Source: Clytia hemisphaerica (lineage: Eukaryota > Cnidaria > Hydrozoa > Leptothecata > Clytiidae). Taken from it: a DNA stretch of 64,000 nucleotides. Of this stretch, positions 1-11,643 are shown piece after piece. The notes under the pieces were generated by a model. The model was not told the DNA's origin and made no database searches. It saw only the letters and a list, made by a program, of their open reading frames with translations. Where the stretch lies: assembly GCA_902728285.1 (NCBI GenBank), contig CACVBU010001140.1:40713-104712 (forward strand). The letters run 5' to 3'. The stretch's first letter is position 1. The number at the start of each line of letters is the position of its first letter. A program made the translations under genes and the position numbers.

Positions 1-232
1 CATTACAATATGTAATATACCTGTTATACGTATAATATGGTTTCAAATATTTTCTGGTCTGCGTTATACACGGCGCAAACTGCGAAAGATCGATAAAAGC
101 ACATGGTTAAATTTTGATGTTTGAAATGGTTTTATATGGATGAAATTGCTTGAGAATTATGTTTTTGATAATTCTTTGTGTTTTCCAAACACTTTCCTCT
201 GCAATGACATTGATTAGAGTTAACCTGTCATC

Positions 233-278
233 ACTGACCTGTGACCTGTGACCTGCGACCTGTGACCTGTGACCTGCG
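233..278. repeat. short tandem repeat (TGACCTG)n
   Basis: Six to seven imperfect copies of the 7-base motif TGACCTG/CGACCTG run head to tail. It lies just upstream of the left target duplication of the MITE at 303-829. No gene is associated with it. Confidence 0.85.
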
Positions 279-302
279 TTTTACACTAACCGAATAAAAT
301 TC

Positions 303-829
303 TAGCCTGTGTATCCAGACTCAAAATTTCAGAAAAAAAAATCTTATCTGGTGTAACTAAAAATGTCGGGTACAGTTTGTTTGATACTGCCTGTGAGTGA
401 ACCCTTGTTGACAGACTATCAAAACCCAGGGCAGACACACATAATTAACTTACCATATAACCTCTTTTACAAACTCAAAAAACTTTCAAAACTACTTTAA
501 ACTACATCAAAACATCAGCCACATCAGGCCATATTTGAGGTATTTTCCATTTTGTTTAGAAATGAACCTGTGTTTTCATTTTCATTTGTTCATCTTTTTT
601 CACAAGGTCAGCTTTTTCCATAAATTATGCGCGCCCATAGAAAAATATAAAAAAATCCCCCGAATATTCTGCTTAGTGAGTGGGCGCTTTTTAACGAATT
701 AGGTGCACTCACATATGCAGGGAGAAATATCCCTGCAGGCATGTTAGTTGGACCAGACCGTAAACAAGAAAAATGATTTTTAAAGAACTAGACGGTAAAA
801 TAGTTTTTACGGTCTGCATATACAAGCTA
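303..829. mobile_element. MITE copy 1, TAGCCTG ends, 9-bp target duplication
   Basis: The block starts TAGCCTGTGTATCCAGAC and ends with an imperfect reverse complement finishing CAAGCTA. It is flanked by the direct 9-mer ATAAAATTC at 294-302 and 830-838. A diverged second copy lies at 48794-49340 in the same orientation. There is no coding capacity, so it is a non-autonomous DNA transposon. The 9-bp duplication would suit a Mutator-like transposase; that assignment is inference. Confidence 0.75.
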
Positions 830-865
830 ATAAAATTCATGTGGTTAATGTGAGTTAACAGTTAA

Positions 866-1716
866 TGCGAAGATCCAGAAATGACCATTTTCACTGTTCA
901 TGCCTTGCAACCATGATCAATCTAGTTTGAATTTGCCCATGAGCTGCATTTTAGTGCCATTAGCAGATTCCAGAATCAGTTTATATACTTTGAATAATTA
1001 CCATCAACTGCTCCAACTTGGGACTATCTGAAAAAACATGGGACGGCAATCGGCCACCATTTCACCGAACTTCCAAAGTCATTTGATTTGAGTTAGGGAA
1101 AGGCGTATTTAAAAATGCACGATTTCTATTTCGATTTTACAGTAAGTGAAAATACAGACCAGATATGCAACAGTCCCATGTTTCGACCAATCGTCCCAAG
1201 TTAGAGACGGTTGACGGTATGTGAGTCGAGTTTGAAAAATCAAGCCACCGCCTGTTTAATGCGACAGATCCAGAATTGACCATTTTATTTAATGTGTAGA
1301 ATCATGAAAAAAAGTCCCAATCTTGTTAAAGTTTACACATGAGCTGCATTTTAGTCTCCGCTAACAAATTCCAATAATCAGATTTGAAATAATTCTGTGT
1401 CGAGTTTGAAAAATCAAACCACCGCACCAATCGTCAAACGAGACAGATCCAGAAATAACCATTTTCACGCGTAGCCTCATGGAAAAAGTACCAATCTTGT
1501 TCCAATTTACACATGAGCTCCATTTTAGTGTCCATTACCAAATTCCAGAATCAGTTTACTTTTAATAATCATGTGTCGAGTTTGAAAATTATACCACGTC
1601 CCACCAGCAGCCACTGACCGTTGTTAGCGACAGATCCAGAAGTGACTGTTTTCTTGTGTAGCATCAAGGAAAAAGTTCCAATCTTATTCAAATTTACACA
1701 TGAGCTGCATTTCAGT
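866..1716. repeat. degenerate ~180-bp tandem repeat
   Basis: At least four diverged units start with a form of GACAGATCCAGAA (near 866, 1261, 1440 and 1629). Each contains a form of CACATGAGCTGCATTTTAGT, and most then share a block around ATTCCAGAATCAG. The last three units are about 180 bp apart; the first gap is about double that and holds other sequence. No reading frame is shared between units. The repeat type is not recognised. Confidence 0.65.
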
Positions 1717-2255
1717 TTATTTATTTCTATGTCAGAAGTCATTATTTCCTAAAAATAAAGTCTTTTCGAAAGCAATAAACTAAAAATAAAAGTGATTTTT
1801 AAGGTAGAATTTTCACTCATAAAACTTTATGAAAACTTGAGCAAAGACTATAAGATATGGCAGAATGTTGAAAAAGGTTTATAAAAGAAAATCATTACAA
1901 AATATCTTTGGTTTGAAAGTCTCTTGACCACTAAAGCAAAGAAAATGTTCAAGAAAGTATGAATCGACCTCCTCGCTTCGACCGCCATTTTGTTTTGTTT
2001 TGAAATTTGTTTTTGAAGGAGCGCGAAATCAGAAAATATATCATTTATAGCCAGTATCCGACTTTAGCAACCTTTTCCCTCTCCAAACGGCAAAATTAAA
2101 AAGTGTGTTACTATAGTTTCAAGCGCCGTTTCTACCAAAACGGACGGACAGACAGCGGAAGGACGCAACGGACGGAAAGTTGCAAATGAAAGGCCCTATC
2201 GCTAGCGCTGGGCCAATGATCTTTCTTTTAGTGACATCAGAATCAGACAAGAAAA

Positions 2256-2728
2256 TGAATGTTTGAATGATGTCATGTATAAGAATGTCAGAGCTAAGAT
2301 GTCAGTTTGACGTTAATTTAATGTCTTTTTTGAGACGTAATTTACAGACCCTGATAACGATGTCATATAGATATACGGTATTCAGACATCATAAAACAAA
2401 TATTAAAACAATATCTTTTCGATGTAACATTTTAGACGTTTTAAATATGTTGAAAAATGAACGTTTGAATGATGTCATGTATATGAATGTCAGAGCTAAG
2501 ATGTCAGTTTGACATTAATTTAATGTCTTTTTTGAGAAGTAATTTACAGACCCTGATAACGATGTCATATAGATATACGGTATTCAGACATCATAAAACA
2601 AATATTAAAACAATATCTTTTCGATGTAACATTTTAGACGTTTAAATATGTTTGAAAAATGAATGTTTGAATGATGTCATGTATAAGAATGTCAGAGCTA
2701 AGATATCAGTTTGACATTAATTTAATGC
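2256..2728. repeat. 202-bp tandem repeat, 2.3 copies
   Basis: Two full units (2256-2457, 2458-2659) and a partial third (2660 to about 2728) are nearly identical. Each starts with a form of TGAATGTTTGAATGATGTCA. Small ORFs across them only reflect the repeat. The low divergence suggests a recent local expansion. Confidence 0.85.
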
Positions 2729-2729
2729 C

Positions 2730-5700
2730 TTTAAAAACGAAAAACGACTTATTAAGTCTTTTCTATTTGGAAAATGCTCCATCCTTAAGCCACCACAAAT
2801 TTTACTTGTTTCCGCCGGTTGATAATCTTTTTCGAGTCAACCGGTCTCAAGAAAATGAATAAATTATTTTCGTTTTACAAACTTTCTCTAGATTTGGGAC
2901 ATTATTTGCATGGTCAAAGCTGTCTGGTCTGGTTTTGTTGATATAACAGTTGGTAAAACCCAAAATAGGTCTTTTCTTTCGTCACCCGGTAAGGTAGACA
3001 GGAAACCTGTCCTGTATTTTTATAATCTGATGTATACAGGACGGGTATGACCTGTGAACCAGTGGGAAATTCGCATTAAGCGCTGTCCTCACTTTTTAAA
3101 ATAAAAACCAAATTTCGGAAGTTGCGTTTTCTCCAAGAAAGTGCGACCAGTGAAAAAATAACAGAATTTGATTGGCTGTGTTTTCAACCGTTATTAGGAT
3201 CTGGGAAATTCAAACTATCAGCCCATACCATGCTATATATCTCGCCATCAGTATATAAAATAAGAAATTATAGCATGGATCTCCAGGCTACCGGTAACGC
3301 GGAGACGAAAAACTTTTAGGGATGGCCTATTACAATAAAAAAAATAAGGTTTTTGATTCACACTCTTTTTTTTAATAAGGGTGGTGCATTTTTGTTTTAA
3401 GATGATACTCTTAACTTTTTAGTCGAAATCATCCATAAGGCATTCTTAGGTTAAAATCAAAACCCTACCCTATATACGAAGGAAAATTAAAGAATTTTGT
3501 TGACGCTTTGTCAGTTTGGTCAGTTTAAGAAATGGGTGCTACACAGATTAAAAAGCTCTAAACTGGACATCCTTGCTTTTTGTTACAAAATTTTAGAATG
3601 GGCATATTCTTAGGACAATTCTAACTTTTTTGGCCAATTTCATCATGGCGTATTCTTATATAAAAAAGCGCGTAACCCCATGAACATAACTTTAGTTTTC
3701 CGCAATATTTCGAAATCGTGAGTAGAGTGGAAGATTGTTTTTCACCGCTATTGGTTTTACGTTTCATTTTTATACCTGCTGATAAAAAAGGTCATCCAAC
3801 CAAAAATCGTCTATTTTTTGAAGTAAAACTTGATTAGCTTCAGTTCTATACAGTAACTTTTGCACATGTTTATTTTTTAACTCAGATAGAATCAGATTCA
3901 AAATTATTTTCGAATCAGAGAGAGCAATGATTATTTGTCTTAATTAATTTCTTTCAATCATTTAGGATTGCGTTTTTTTTGCTAAATCTCGCTGCTCTCA
4001 ACCGATAACTACGATACGATAACGGCTAACTTGTTGAGAACTTTCCCAAACTGTCGTTATCAATCACACCCCTGCATCATAATCTGTTGAAAATGTTTAT
4101 GTCAGCTGAATCTAGTTTAGCGTACCGAATTGCAATTGTTCTGCTTCATGAAAATAAATAGATATGATACATTTTAATCGATACAATTTAACAGGATCAA
4201 AACCGCAATAAACATAGGGTTCCATTGGGTCTGTAAAAATGAAGCTCAGAATATTTACCACTTAACCTGGGTAAATGACAAGGTATAAGAGGTCCCTACT
4301 ATAACGCAGGGACCAGGTCAAATATTTTCATTTGCTTGTATTTACACATTTTGTATTCGAAAACATTAGCAGTTTTCTTATAGATATTAGCAGCGCTAAA
4401 ATAGGGTCGAAACCATAGTCTCTGTTTGGATATTTCTTTTTCTAATCCTGCAAAATTCATATGCTTTTTGGCAGATAGAATCTATTCGTTTTTTATTTTC
4501 TTGGTTCGAGCGAATATCATTTTCTTTTATTTTATTTTGCACACTATTTAAAAAGTGTTCCAAAATTGGCCGGTAGGCAGTTAGGTTTTGATGGAGATAA
4601 TACTCCGCAATGAGAAGTCTTTCTGTAATCACCACCATGCTCATTTACGGAATGAAGTTGGTCTCGAAATGAGGATATACTTATATATGATATACTAAAG
4701 CGTGCGATATAAAGTTTCAATTTTGTTGAAAACTGAAACTTTGATTGGATTTACTTTAAACTTTCCATGTTTGAATACCCCCTGCACAGCAAATAGAACC
4801 ACGATGACATTCCTGTCTCTGTGCCTCAGTGGGTACTAAAAGCTTAATGATATGAAAGTCAAGTCTTAAAACCCACAGGGTCAGGTGAAATTGTAATGTT
4901 TTTCTAGTGGGGTCAGAAAATTCTTTTATTGTTCTTTCATCATATTTTCAGTGGGTCGGATCTTTTTAAATCTTTGTTTTACCACTGGGGCGAGAGAAAA
5001 TATCCGATTTTCTACTAAGGTGACCATTTCCACACTGGGGCAAGCAAGTGGAACTTTTTGGGGAACTTTTCCACTGAGGTGACCAGTGGGGCGGGTCTCA
5101 ATGGTTCACAGGCACAGGAGTTTACGATATATAAAAAATTTAGGATAGCTCCAAATAGGTTTCTTCTTGGACTCCATTTAAGATACTCCTTATTTTAAGA
5201 TACACAAAAAGTATGACAGCGATGTGAAAACCAATATTTTCAGGTATTACTTTATTTTCTCTAGGTTAGGTGGAAACATTTTGTTTTACGATGAGTTTTG
5301 GGGGTTATATGTTAGGGAAGGGGTAAAAATGGTGCACATTATGTTAACTATTCTTCTATTCAAATTTTGAAATTCCAATTTAACACACATTGATTTTTGT
5401 GAACATTCTTGGAGCTAATCTAATTAAGTTTTGAGAAAACGCTCACATATTGGAAAGAAAATACGACAAAAAAAATAAGTCTGAAAAAGAATTTTCCAAA
5501 GATTTTAAAGATTTTTTATCTTTTAGGACATATTGCATTTTTAACACTAGCATTTTCGTTTTCGCTGTGGAGGCTCAAAATTGAAAAATGAAGCCTTTCC
5601 AATACAGAAAATATACACAAATATTTACAAAAAAGTACAAATCTTTTAAAATCGTGCCATGAAAACAGCTTGGGGTATTTTATTTCTTTATACAATTTAA

Positions 5701-6360
5701 ATTTAACGCACAGCTTCCGCCAGTTGTCTCCAGTAATCCAATTAACCAAATTTTAAGAAAAATTCACGAAAATTCTCTTGAAAGGTAAACTAACTAAGTT
5801 AACTACTTTAACTACTCTAAGTTCTAGATATAAAAAACAACATTAATATTGCAAAATAAAACTTTTTTGATTTATACTAAGCAGATATTCAATAGGTAAA
5901 AGTTGGTTATTTAGATTTATTAACCCGAGGTGATGTAATATCCAAAATTCATAATAAAAACCCCTCAAAATTATTTAACCTATTGATATGCCCTGTTGTT
6001 GAATCCTTCGTGAAGCCTGCGTGAAGCCTGAGTGAAGCCTTCTAAACCAAGGGATAATTTAAGCCCTCCCCCTAAAAAATGTAGATGAATTTACTCTGTC
6101 CCATTTATTTGCCCCTGAATGCTAGGTTTGTGGAGAATACAGTGTTACGATTTTTTAGGGGTCATGAAATAGTTACTTATGCCGTTGTATTCTTTTTAAT
6201 GTTTCCACTTTGCAAATGATAGTACGAGTTACAAGAAAAAGTGTATTTAAGCGTAGATACTAAACACCAAAACGGGTGGGAAACTAGTGGAGACGAATGC
6301 AAACGAGTGGAAACGAATGAAAAACAACTGGAAACACATGAAAACGAGTGCTAGGGGTAA
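2730..6360. other. no gene recognised
   Basis: AT-rich sequence with only short ORFs that show no domain, signal peptide or cysteine pattern. Around 4800-5120 there are several loose copies of a CACTGGGG/CACTGAGG motif, too degenerate to define as an element. I see nothing else supportable here. Confidence 0.5.
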
Positions 6361-6367
6361 AGATAAA

Positions 6368-6497
6368 TTGGCATTCGGGTTCTATTTGGGTTCTAATGGT
6401 GATCGGTGCCATATACTTGATGGACCTTTACGTTTTGGCGAAAATATTGTAAAAATGTTGTTTGGATAAAAAAATCTTTCGTCACTTTTTGCTCTCA
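6368..6497 (+). repeat. dispersed repeat, partner of 11405-11545
   Basis: This stretch (motifs GCATTCGG, CTAATGGTGAT, ATATACTTGAT, TTTACG, CGTCACTTTTTGCTC in order) reappears as its reverse complement at 11405-11545. The two copies lie on either side of the LINE at 7.4-11.2 kb. They are well diverged, so the pair is an old dispersed repeat and not LINE termini. Confidence 0.6.
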
Positions 6498-7620
6498 CTG
6501 AACAACTGGAAACATGAAAACAAGTGGAAACGAGTGCTTGGGGTTCATATCAAACTAATGAATTTTTTTCAAATGCCTCTTAAAACATTGTTAAAAACAG
6601 AATGCTGCTTTGATAACAGAATGGAAGTGGTTTTCTTTTTGATAGCAAGTACAAGCAGCTTTTCATTTGAAACCAAACCCAGCATTTCAGATACTTTTGT
6701 GTTTTGATGTGCTTTAAATGTTTTTCATGACAAAGATCGGTGGTTGCTTCAAAGCAGATATTCTTGATACTTCTTTTTAGGCCCATAGGTGGCAAAATAA
6801 AATGAATACTGCAAGGTCGTTTTAATACAAGGAAAGATTTTTTTCCTAATAAGACCTATCTGTGTTGCTTGCTTCCAATTTTGAAAACCTTCCTAGAGAA
6901 GAAAGATTTTAGCTTTTTGCATTCCAAACTATAACACTTTGCGATATAGGAGACAAAATTTACTTCCAGCGAGAGCGACCAATCTTGGTTTGTTTACGGT
7001 GTTTGTCACAGGAGTATTATCTAGATCACCCAGCTTTTTTATCCCAATCGAATAAACAAAGCTTTTCTCAACAATTGGAATTCGTTTGGGAATAAAACAT
7101 TTGTGTGCCATAATAGTCATAATATAAAATTTACTCCTCTGAAATAATAAGAAACTAATACCAGAGTTTGTTTTTGCAATGTTTTGTTTCAATTTGACTT
7201 AACTATTGAGGCAAGGTGAAGCGTGATGCTGTAGATCAAATCTGTGTTTTGACTGGGCTCGCCAACCTTTATGATTATAAAGGTACTGTCTGTTTATTGG
7301 AAAACTCCTTTCAATAAATTCAAATTCTTATGAGTCTGTTAGTGCTTTTCACTTTATATAAAATTGTCTCTTTAAATGTTTTGCTGTTCATTATTTGTTA
7401 TTAATTATTTATTATTATTTGGCCTTGTTTGGTCTACCATCGTCCGGGGTGATATCGAAAATGAGCAGTCGATATCTATAAAATGCTCCAGACGGACTTG
7501 CGTAATATATAGCCTATGGTAGTCAAGTCCACTCCAACCTTCTCGTGGTGGGGCTGTTTAAACCGATAGGAGTGGGCGAAAGGCGGGTCAACTGGCGCCA
7601 TAACCAGTGCTCCGGGCAGG

Positions 7621-8030
7621 ATAAGCTCGTTAGCGTTGCCAGCAGTTATCCTAGGAGAAGGAAAATCTCTGATTTCAAAACCCGGGTAGGATGAGCTCGT
7701 TAGTGTTGCCAGCAGTTATCCTAGGAGAAGGAAAATCTCTGATTTCAAAACCTGGGTAGGATGAGCTCGTTAGTGTTGCCAGCAGTTATCCTAGGAGAAG
7801 GAAAATCTCTGATTTCAAAACCCGGGTAGGATGAGCTCGTTAGTGTTGCCAGCAGTTATCCTAGGAGAAGGAAAATCTCTGATTTCAAAACCCGGGTAGG
7901 ATGAGCTCGTTAGTGTTGCCAGCAGTTATCCTAGGAGAAGGAAAATCTCTGATTTCAAAACCCGGGTGGGATGAGCTCGTTAGTGTTGCCAGCAGTTATC
8001 CTAGGAGAAGGGAAATCTCTGATTTCAAAA
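7621..8030 (+). repeat. six 70-bp repeats in the LINE 5' region
   Basis: Units start at 7621, 7691, 7761, 7831, 7901 and 7971 and are nearly identical. Each unit except the first, which has ATA, opens with ATG. The ATG begins a 22-codon ORF closed by TAG one base before the next unit. In unit 5 the TAG is TGG, so its ORF runs on into the main ORF. Unit 6 is cut off at AAAACC. In other LINEs such 5' monomers act as promoter units; here that role is inference. Confidence 0.9.
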
Positions 8031-11000
8031 CCAAACAACTTCTATCTCTTGGGGGTAGTCGTAGTGTCAAAGGCAGGTGTCAACATATCGACTCTCTGGC
8101 TTTGTTCACATTGCAGCTCTTTTGGTGCACTGCTCTGCGACAGAGCACTCCAAGGCAACGACAGATCCGGCCAATCATCGTTGCATCTCATCGGCTACAA
8201 GAAAACATGATAATGTCTCAAAACAGCACCAGGGTTGAAGCCCCTGAATTATCTCGTTCTATACTCATGTCTGATCGTGTCCAAAGGACTCGTAATGAAG
8301 TTGATATCCAAAACCCCTTTGGGAGGGTAAAGACTGATTTCAGAAAGAGAAAAGGACTCTTAAAACAAACCTCTTATGTGTTTATTGGTCAGCTCAACTG
8401 CCGCACCCTCAACTCTTTGTCTGCAAAAAAAGAGCTATCAATTATGGCCCTCAATTACAATATCTCAATCTGTGCTGTACAAGAACATAGAATAATGCAC
8501 TCCGCTGGTGACCCGCCTATATGCACCAACACTATAGGTCCATATACGCTCTTTACAGCCTCAGCTTGGAAGTCTTCAGTTAACGCGACAATTGGCGGTG
8601 TTGGGATTCTAGTCAAGTCGTCACTTCTCAGTCTAATACAATCAATCGACAAGATTTCGGATCGCATTGTGTCTATCACATTTAAAGGCAACCCAAAAAC
8701 AACAATCATCTCCTGCTATTCGCCTCATTCTGGCCACTCTGATCTTGAAGTCGAACAGTTCTTTGAACCCCTCACGAACCATCTAATATCTATTCCTCGT
8801 CACTCTTTCGTATCCGTTTGTGGTGATTTCAATGCCCATCTCAAAGGAGCTTTTTCGTACCATTCAGAAAACAACAGGAACGGTTCGTATCTACAGGACT
8901 TCATGAACGAATGCAATCTTCTCGCGTCTAATACTTGCTTTCAAAAGAGGAAAACTAGCCTCTGGACATGGAAATCACCTTCCAACCAGTTATCACAAAT
9001 TGACTATATTCTATGCCGAAAGCGCTGGAGAAATAGCATCCACGACTGCCAAGCCCACTCATCATCCGATCCCGTTGGATCAGATCATCGCATCGTCGTT
9101 AGCAAATGCAAATTGAGCCTTCGCTCTACCAAGAAGAAACCTTTAAATAGACTCAACTGGAATATACTAGAAAACCCCACCATTGCCACAGCTGTTAAAA
9201 ATGAAATTCAAACCAAATGGACTGAATGTACCACAAAAGATTATAAGCACTTCTCAGAAATCGGTATGGCTGCTTGTATGAACCACCTACCAGTCAAGAA
9301 AAAGACCAAGGACAGTGAACCCATATCAATAACAAACGCACGCAGACAGGTCCTACACTCCAAAGTTACCGACCTTCAGAGGAACCAGACCAATCTGAAA
9401 AACGTTTATGTCAGAGAAGAAGAAAGAAGGATAACTCATATACTCAACCAGGCAAACAAATCAGAATCTACTGATGGTCTAAGAAATGCTTGGAAACTTG
9501 TCAAGGAGTTAAGCGGGAAGAAAAAAGCAGCATCTGTCTCTATCAAAAGTGACGACCCAAAAAAGTCGTGGAAAGATCATTTTGAAACCCTTCTAAACAA
9601 TATTCCTGAAAACGTAAATGGCGAGACCAATGAAATTGATCCAGTGTTCCAATTGAACGAGGAAATCAATATTGATGACTTTACTCTTGAGGAAGTCAAC
9701 AAGGCACTTAAACAGATGAAAAACGGAAAAGCTGCTGGACTTGATGGTTTACCTCTGGAATTCTGGAAACTTGATTCTCTCAGTACCGTTCTTCTACACT
9801 TCTGCAATGCAACCCTAAACGGTGAGCGCCCAGATGAATGGGGCCTATCCTGTATTGTACCTGTGCCCAAAAAGGGTGATTTAACCAAAGTTGACAACTA
9901 TCGCGGTATTAGTTTAACTCAAGTTGCTGCCAAACTCTACAACAGACTAATATTAAACAGAATTCGCCCTGAGATTGATCAAAAGCTTCGTTTCAATCAA
10001 AATGGTTTTCGTCCGTCCCGATCGACATCATCACAAGTTCTTGCCCTTCGGCGCCTTGTAGAAGAAGTCAACAACCATAAAGTTGAAGCTGTATTAACAT
10101 TCATCGACTTTAAAAAGGCGTTTGATAGTGTTAACAGAGAGTCAATGTTCAAAATCCTCCTAGCCTACGGCATTCCAGATAAGCTTGTTAACGCAATCCA
10201 GATTATGTATACCAACAACAGAGCCAATGTAATGACATCTGAAGGAGAAACCGAATTCTTTGATGTCGTAACTGGTGTGCTTCAAGGTGATCCATTAGCA
10301 CCTTACCTTTTTATTATTGTGCTCGATTATGCTCTGAGGACAGCCATTACTTCTGAAGATGGATTCACTATTGAAAAACGCAGAAGTAGACGACATCATA
10401 CCGAGAAACTAGCAGATCTTGACTTTGCAGACGATATATCTCTTCTTAATGAAACAGTAGTCGAAGCTGAAAACCTCCTACACAAGCTAGAGATATCAAC
10501 TCAATCTATCGGTCTCTTTCTCAACGCTAAGAAAACCAAATATATGCACATCAACCCTACAACAAGCGATGGCATCCAATCTGTTAATGGTATCGCCCTG
10601 GAAAAGGTTGACGATTTCAAATACCTCGGAGCTTACACAAACTCTAACCATGACATAGAGATAAGACTTGCCCAAGCTTGGTCGGCACTTAATTCACTTG
10701 AGAAAATCTGGAAATCAGAAGCTTCACTCAGTATAAAAGTGCAACTCTTCAAGTCAACTGTCGAGTCCATCCTCCTATACTCCTGTGAATCATGGTCACT
10801 AACGTCTACTCTGACAAAGAAACTAGACGGGGCGTATACGAGAATGCTGAGAAAAGTCAAAAACATCCAGTCTAATGTCCACATTACTAACAAAGTGTTG
10901 TACGGTAAACTGCACCGATTGAGCAGTCTTATCCAGAAAAGAAGATTGCAGTTAGCAGGTCACGTCATCAGAGGAAATGAGCCGGCATCTAAACTTCTCC

Positions 11001-11164
11001 TTTGGCAGCCAACATTCTTAACAAAGAAGAGAGGTCGTCCACACAAGACACTACTCAAAGTCTTAGAACAAGACACTGGACTTGACAAAGGCGAGATGGT
11101 TCGTTTGGCGCACAACAGGGTCAGATGGAAAGACATGGTCATGTCATCACTTTCAAGTGGATGA
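7901..11164 (+). CDS. LINE polyprotein: AP-type endonuclease and reverse transcriptase
   Basis: The open frame is 1087 codons from 7901. The first ~40 codons are read from the 5' repeats, so the Met at 8207 (residue 103, giving 985 aa) is the more likely start. A basic linker follows. Endonuclease spans about residues 162-400: QLNCRTL, the acidic residue in QEHR, GDFNAH near 308, SDHRIV near 394. Reverse transcriptase spans about 590-870: GKAAGLDGLP, NGFRPSRST, FIDFKKAFDSV, GVLQGDPLAP, and the catalytic FADD at 842-845. The C-terminal part has the conserved LAGHVIR and KRGRPHKT segments. Such proteins nick target DNA and copy their own RNA at the nick. There is no internal stop, so the copy may be young and possibly active. 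It has no partner ORF1, as in RTE elements. Confidence 0.93.
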   Translation: MSSLVLPAVILGEGKSLISKPGWDELVSVASSYPRRREISDFKTKQLLSLGGSRSVKGRCQHIDSLALFTLQLFWCTALRQSTPRQRQIRPIIVASHRLQENMIMSQNSTRVEAPELSRSILMSDRVQRTRNEVDIQNPFGRVKTDFRKRKGLLKQTSYVFIGQLNCRTLNSLSAKKELSIMALNYNISICAVQEHRIMHSAGDPPICTNTIGPYTLFTASAWKSSVNATIGGVGILVKSSLLSLIQSIDKISDRIVSITFKGNPKTTIISCYSPHSGHSDLEVEQFFEPLTNHLISIPRHSFVSVCGDFNAHLKGAFSYHSENNRNGSYLQDFMNECNLLASNTCFQKRKTSLWTWKSPSNQLSQIDYILCRKRWRNSIHDCQAHSSSDPVGSDHRIVVSKCKLSLRSTKKKPLNRLNWNILENPTIATAVKNEIQTKWTECTTKDYKHFSEIGMAACMNHLPVKKKTKDSEPISITNARRQVLHSKVTDLQRNQTNLKNVYVREEERRITHILNQANKSESTDGLRNAWKLVKELSGKKKAASVSIKSDDPKKSWKDHFETLLNNIPENVNGETNEIDPVFQLNEEINIDDFTLEEVNKALKQMKNGKAAGLDGLPLEFWKLDSLSTVLLHFCNATLNGERPDEWGLSCIVPVPKKGDLTKVDNYRGISLTQVAAKLYNRLILNRIRPEIDQKLRFNQNGFRPSRSTSSQVLALRRLVEEVNNHKVEAVLTFIDFKKAFDSVNRESMFKILLAYGIPDKLVNAIQIMYTNNRANVMTSEGETEFFDVVTGVLQGDPLAPYLFIIVLDYALRTAITSEDGFTIEKRRSRRHHTEKLADLDFADDISLLNETVVEAENLLHKLEISTQSIGLFLNAKKTKYMHINPTTSDGIQSVNGIALEKVDDFKYLGAYTNSNHDIEIRLAQAWSALNSLEKIWKSEASLSIKVQLFKSTVESILLYSCESWSLTSTLTKKLDGAYTRMLRKVKNIQSNVHITNKVLYGKLHRLSSLIQKRRLQLAGHVIRGNEPASKLLLWQPTFLTKKRGRPHKTLLKVLEQDTGLDKGEMVRLAHNRVRWKDMVMSSLSSG

Positions 11165-11404
11165 TTTATGTACATGTATGTATTTGTTCGCGTAAATTTA
11201 ATTTTGTGAAAGAGAAATGCAAAACGATTTCACGAAAAGGCCGAAAATTTGCGTAAGTATATTTTGTCCGAATTTCGTGTACAAAAAGGCGGTAACAAAG
11301 GGAGGTGGAATTTTTTCATTTTCGTTTCCATTTTGTTTCAATTTTTGTTCAACTTCAAGGGGACTAAATAAAGTTAGTTTTAACGATTTTTAGTGGGAAA
11401 GCAA

Positions 11405-11545
11405 AATTGTTTTCGTTGAGCAAAAAGTGACGAGAAACTTTTTTATTCAAACATAATTTTCATACTTCTCAATGAAATATTTTTTCGCCGAGCGTAAAGG
11501 TGTATCAAGTATATAGCACCAATCACCATTAGAAACCGAATGCAT
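11405..11545 (-). repeat. dispersed repeat, inverted copy of 6368-6497
   Basis: The reverse complement matches 6368-6497 with scattered substitutions and small gaps. It lies between the 3' end of the LINE and the Penelope pair. No coding capacity. Confidence 0.6.
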
Positions 11546-11643
11546 CATCGCTATCTCTTATTTGTTGTTTTATCTGTCTGTTTAATTCTGTTTTTCTGCT
11601 TCTCAAAAAGGTGTTATTTTTATTTTTTCTTAACAGATTGATT

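Larger units (their letters stand above)
7430..11190 (+). mobile_element. non-LTR retrotransposon (LINE), RTE-like, nearly full length
   Basis: The element consists of a 5' untranslated part from roughly 7430, six 70-bp repeats, one long ORF with endonuclease and reverse transcriptase, and a very short 3' tail after the stop at 11164. The exact 5' and 3' ends and the target duplication could not be fixed by eye. The single ORF, the apurinic-type endonuclease and the C-terminal GRPHKT...DTGL...RVRWKD segment resemble RTE-group elements. Clade assignment is from memory of the family and would need a tree. Confidence 0.75.
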
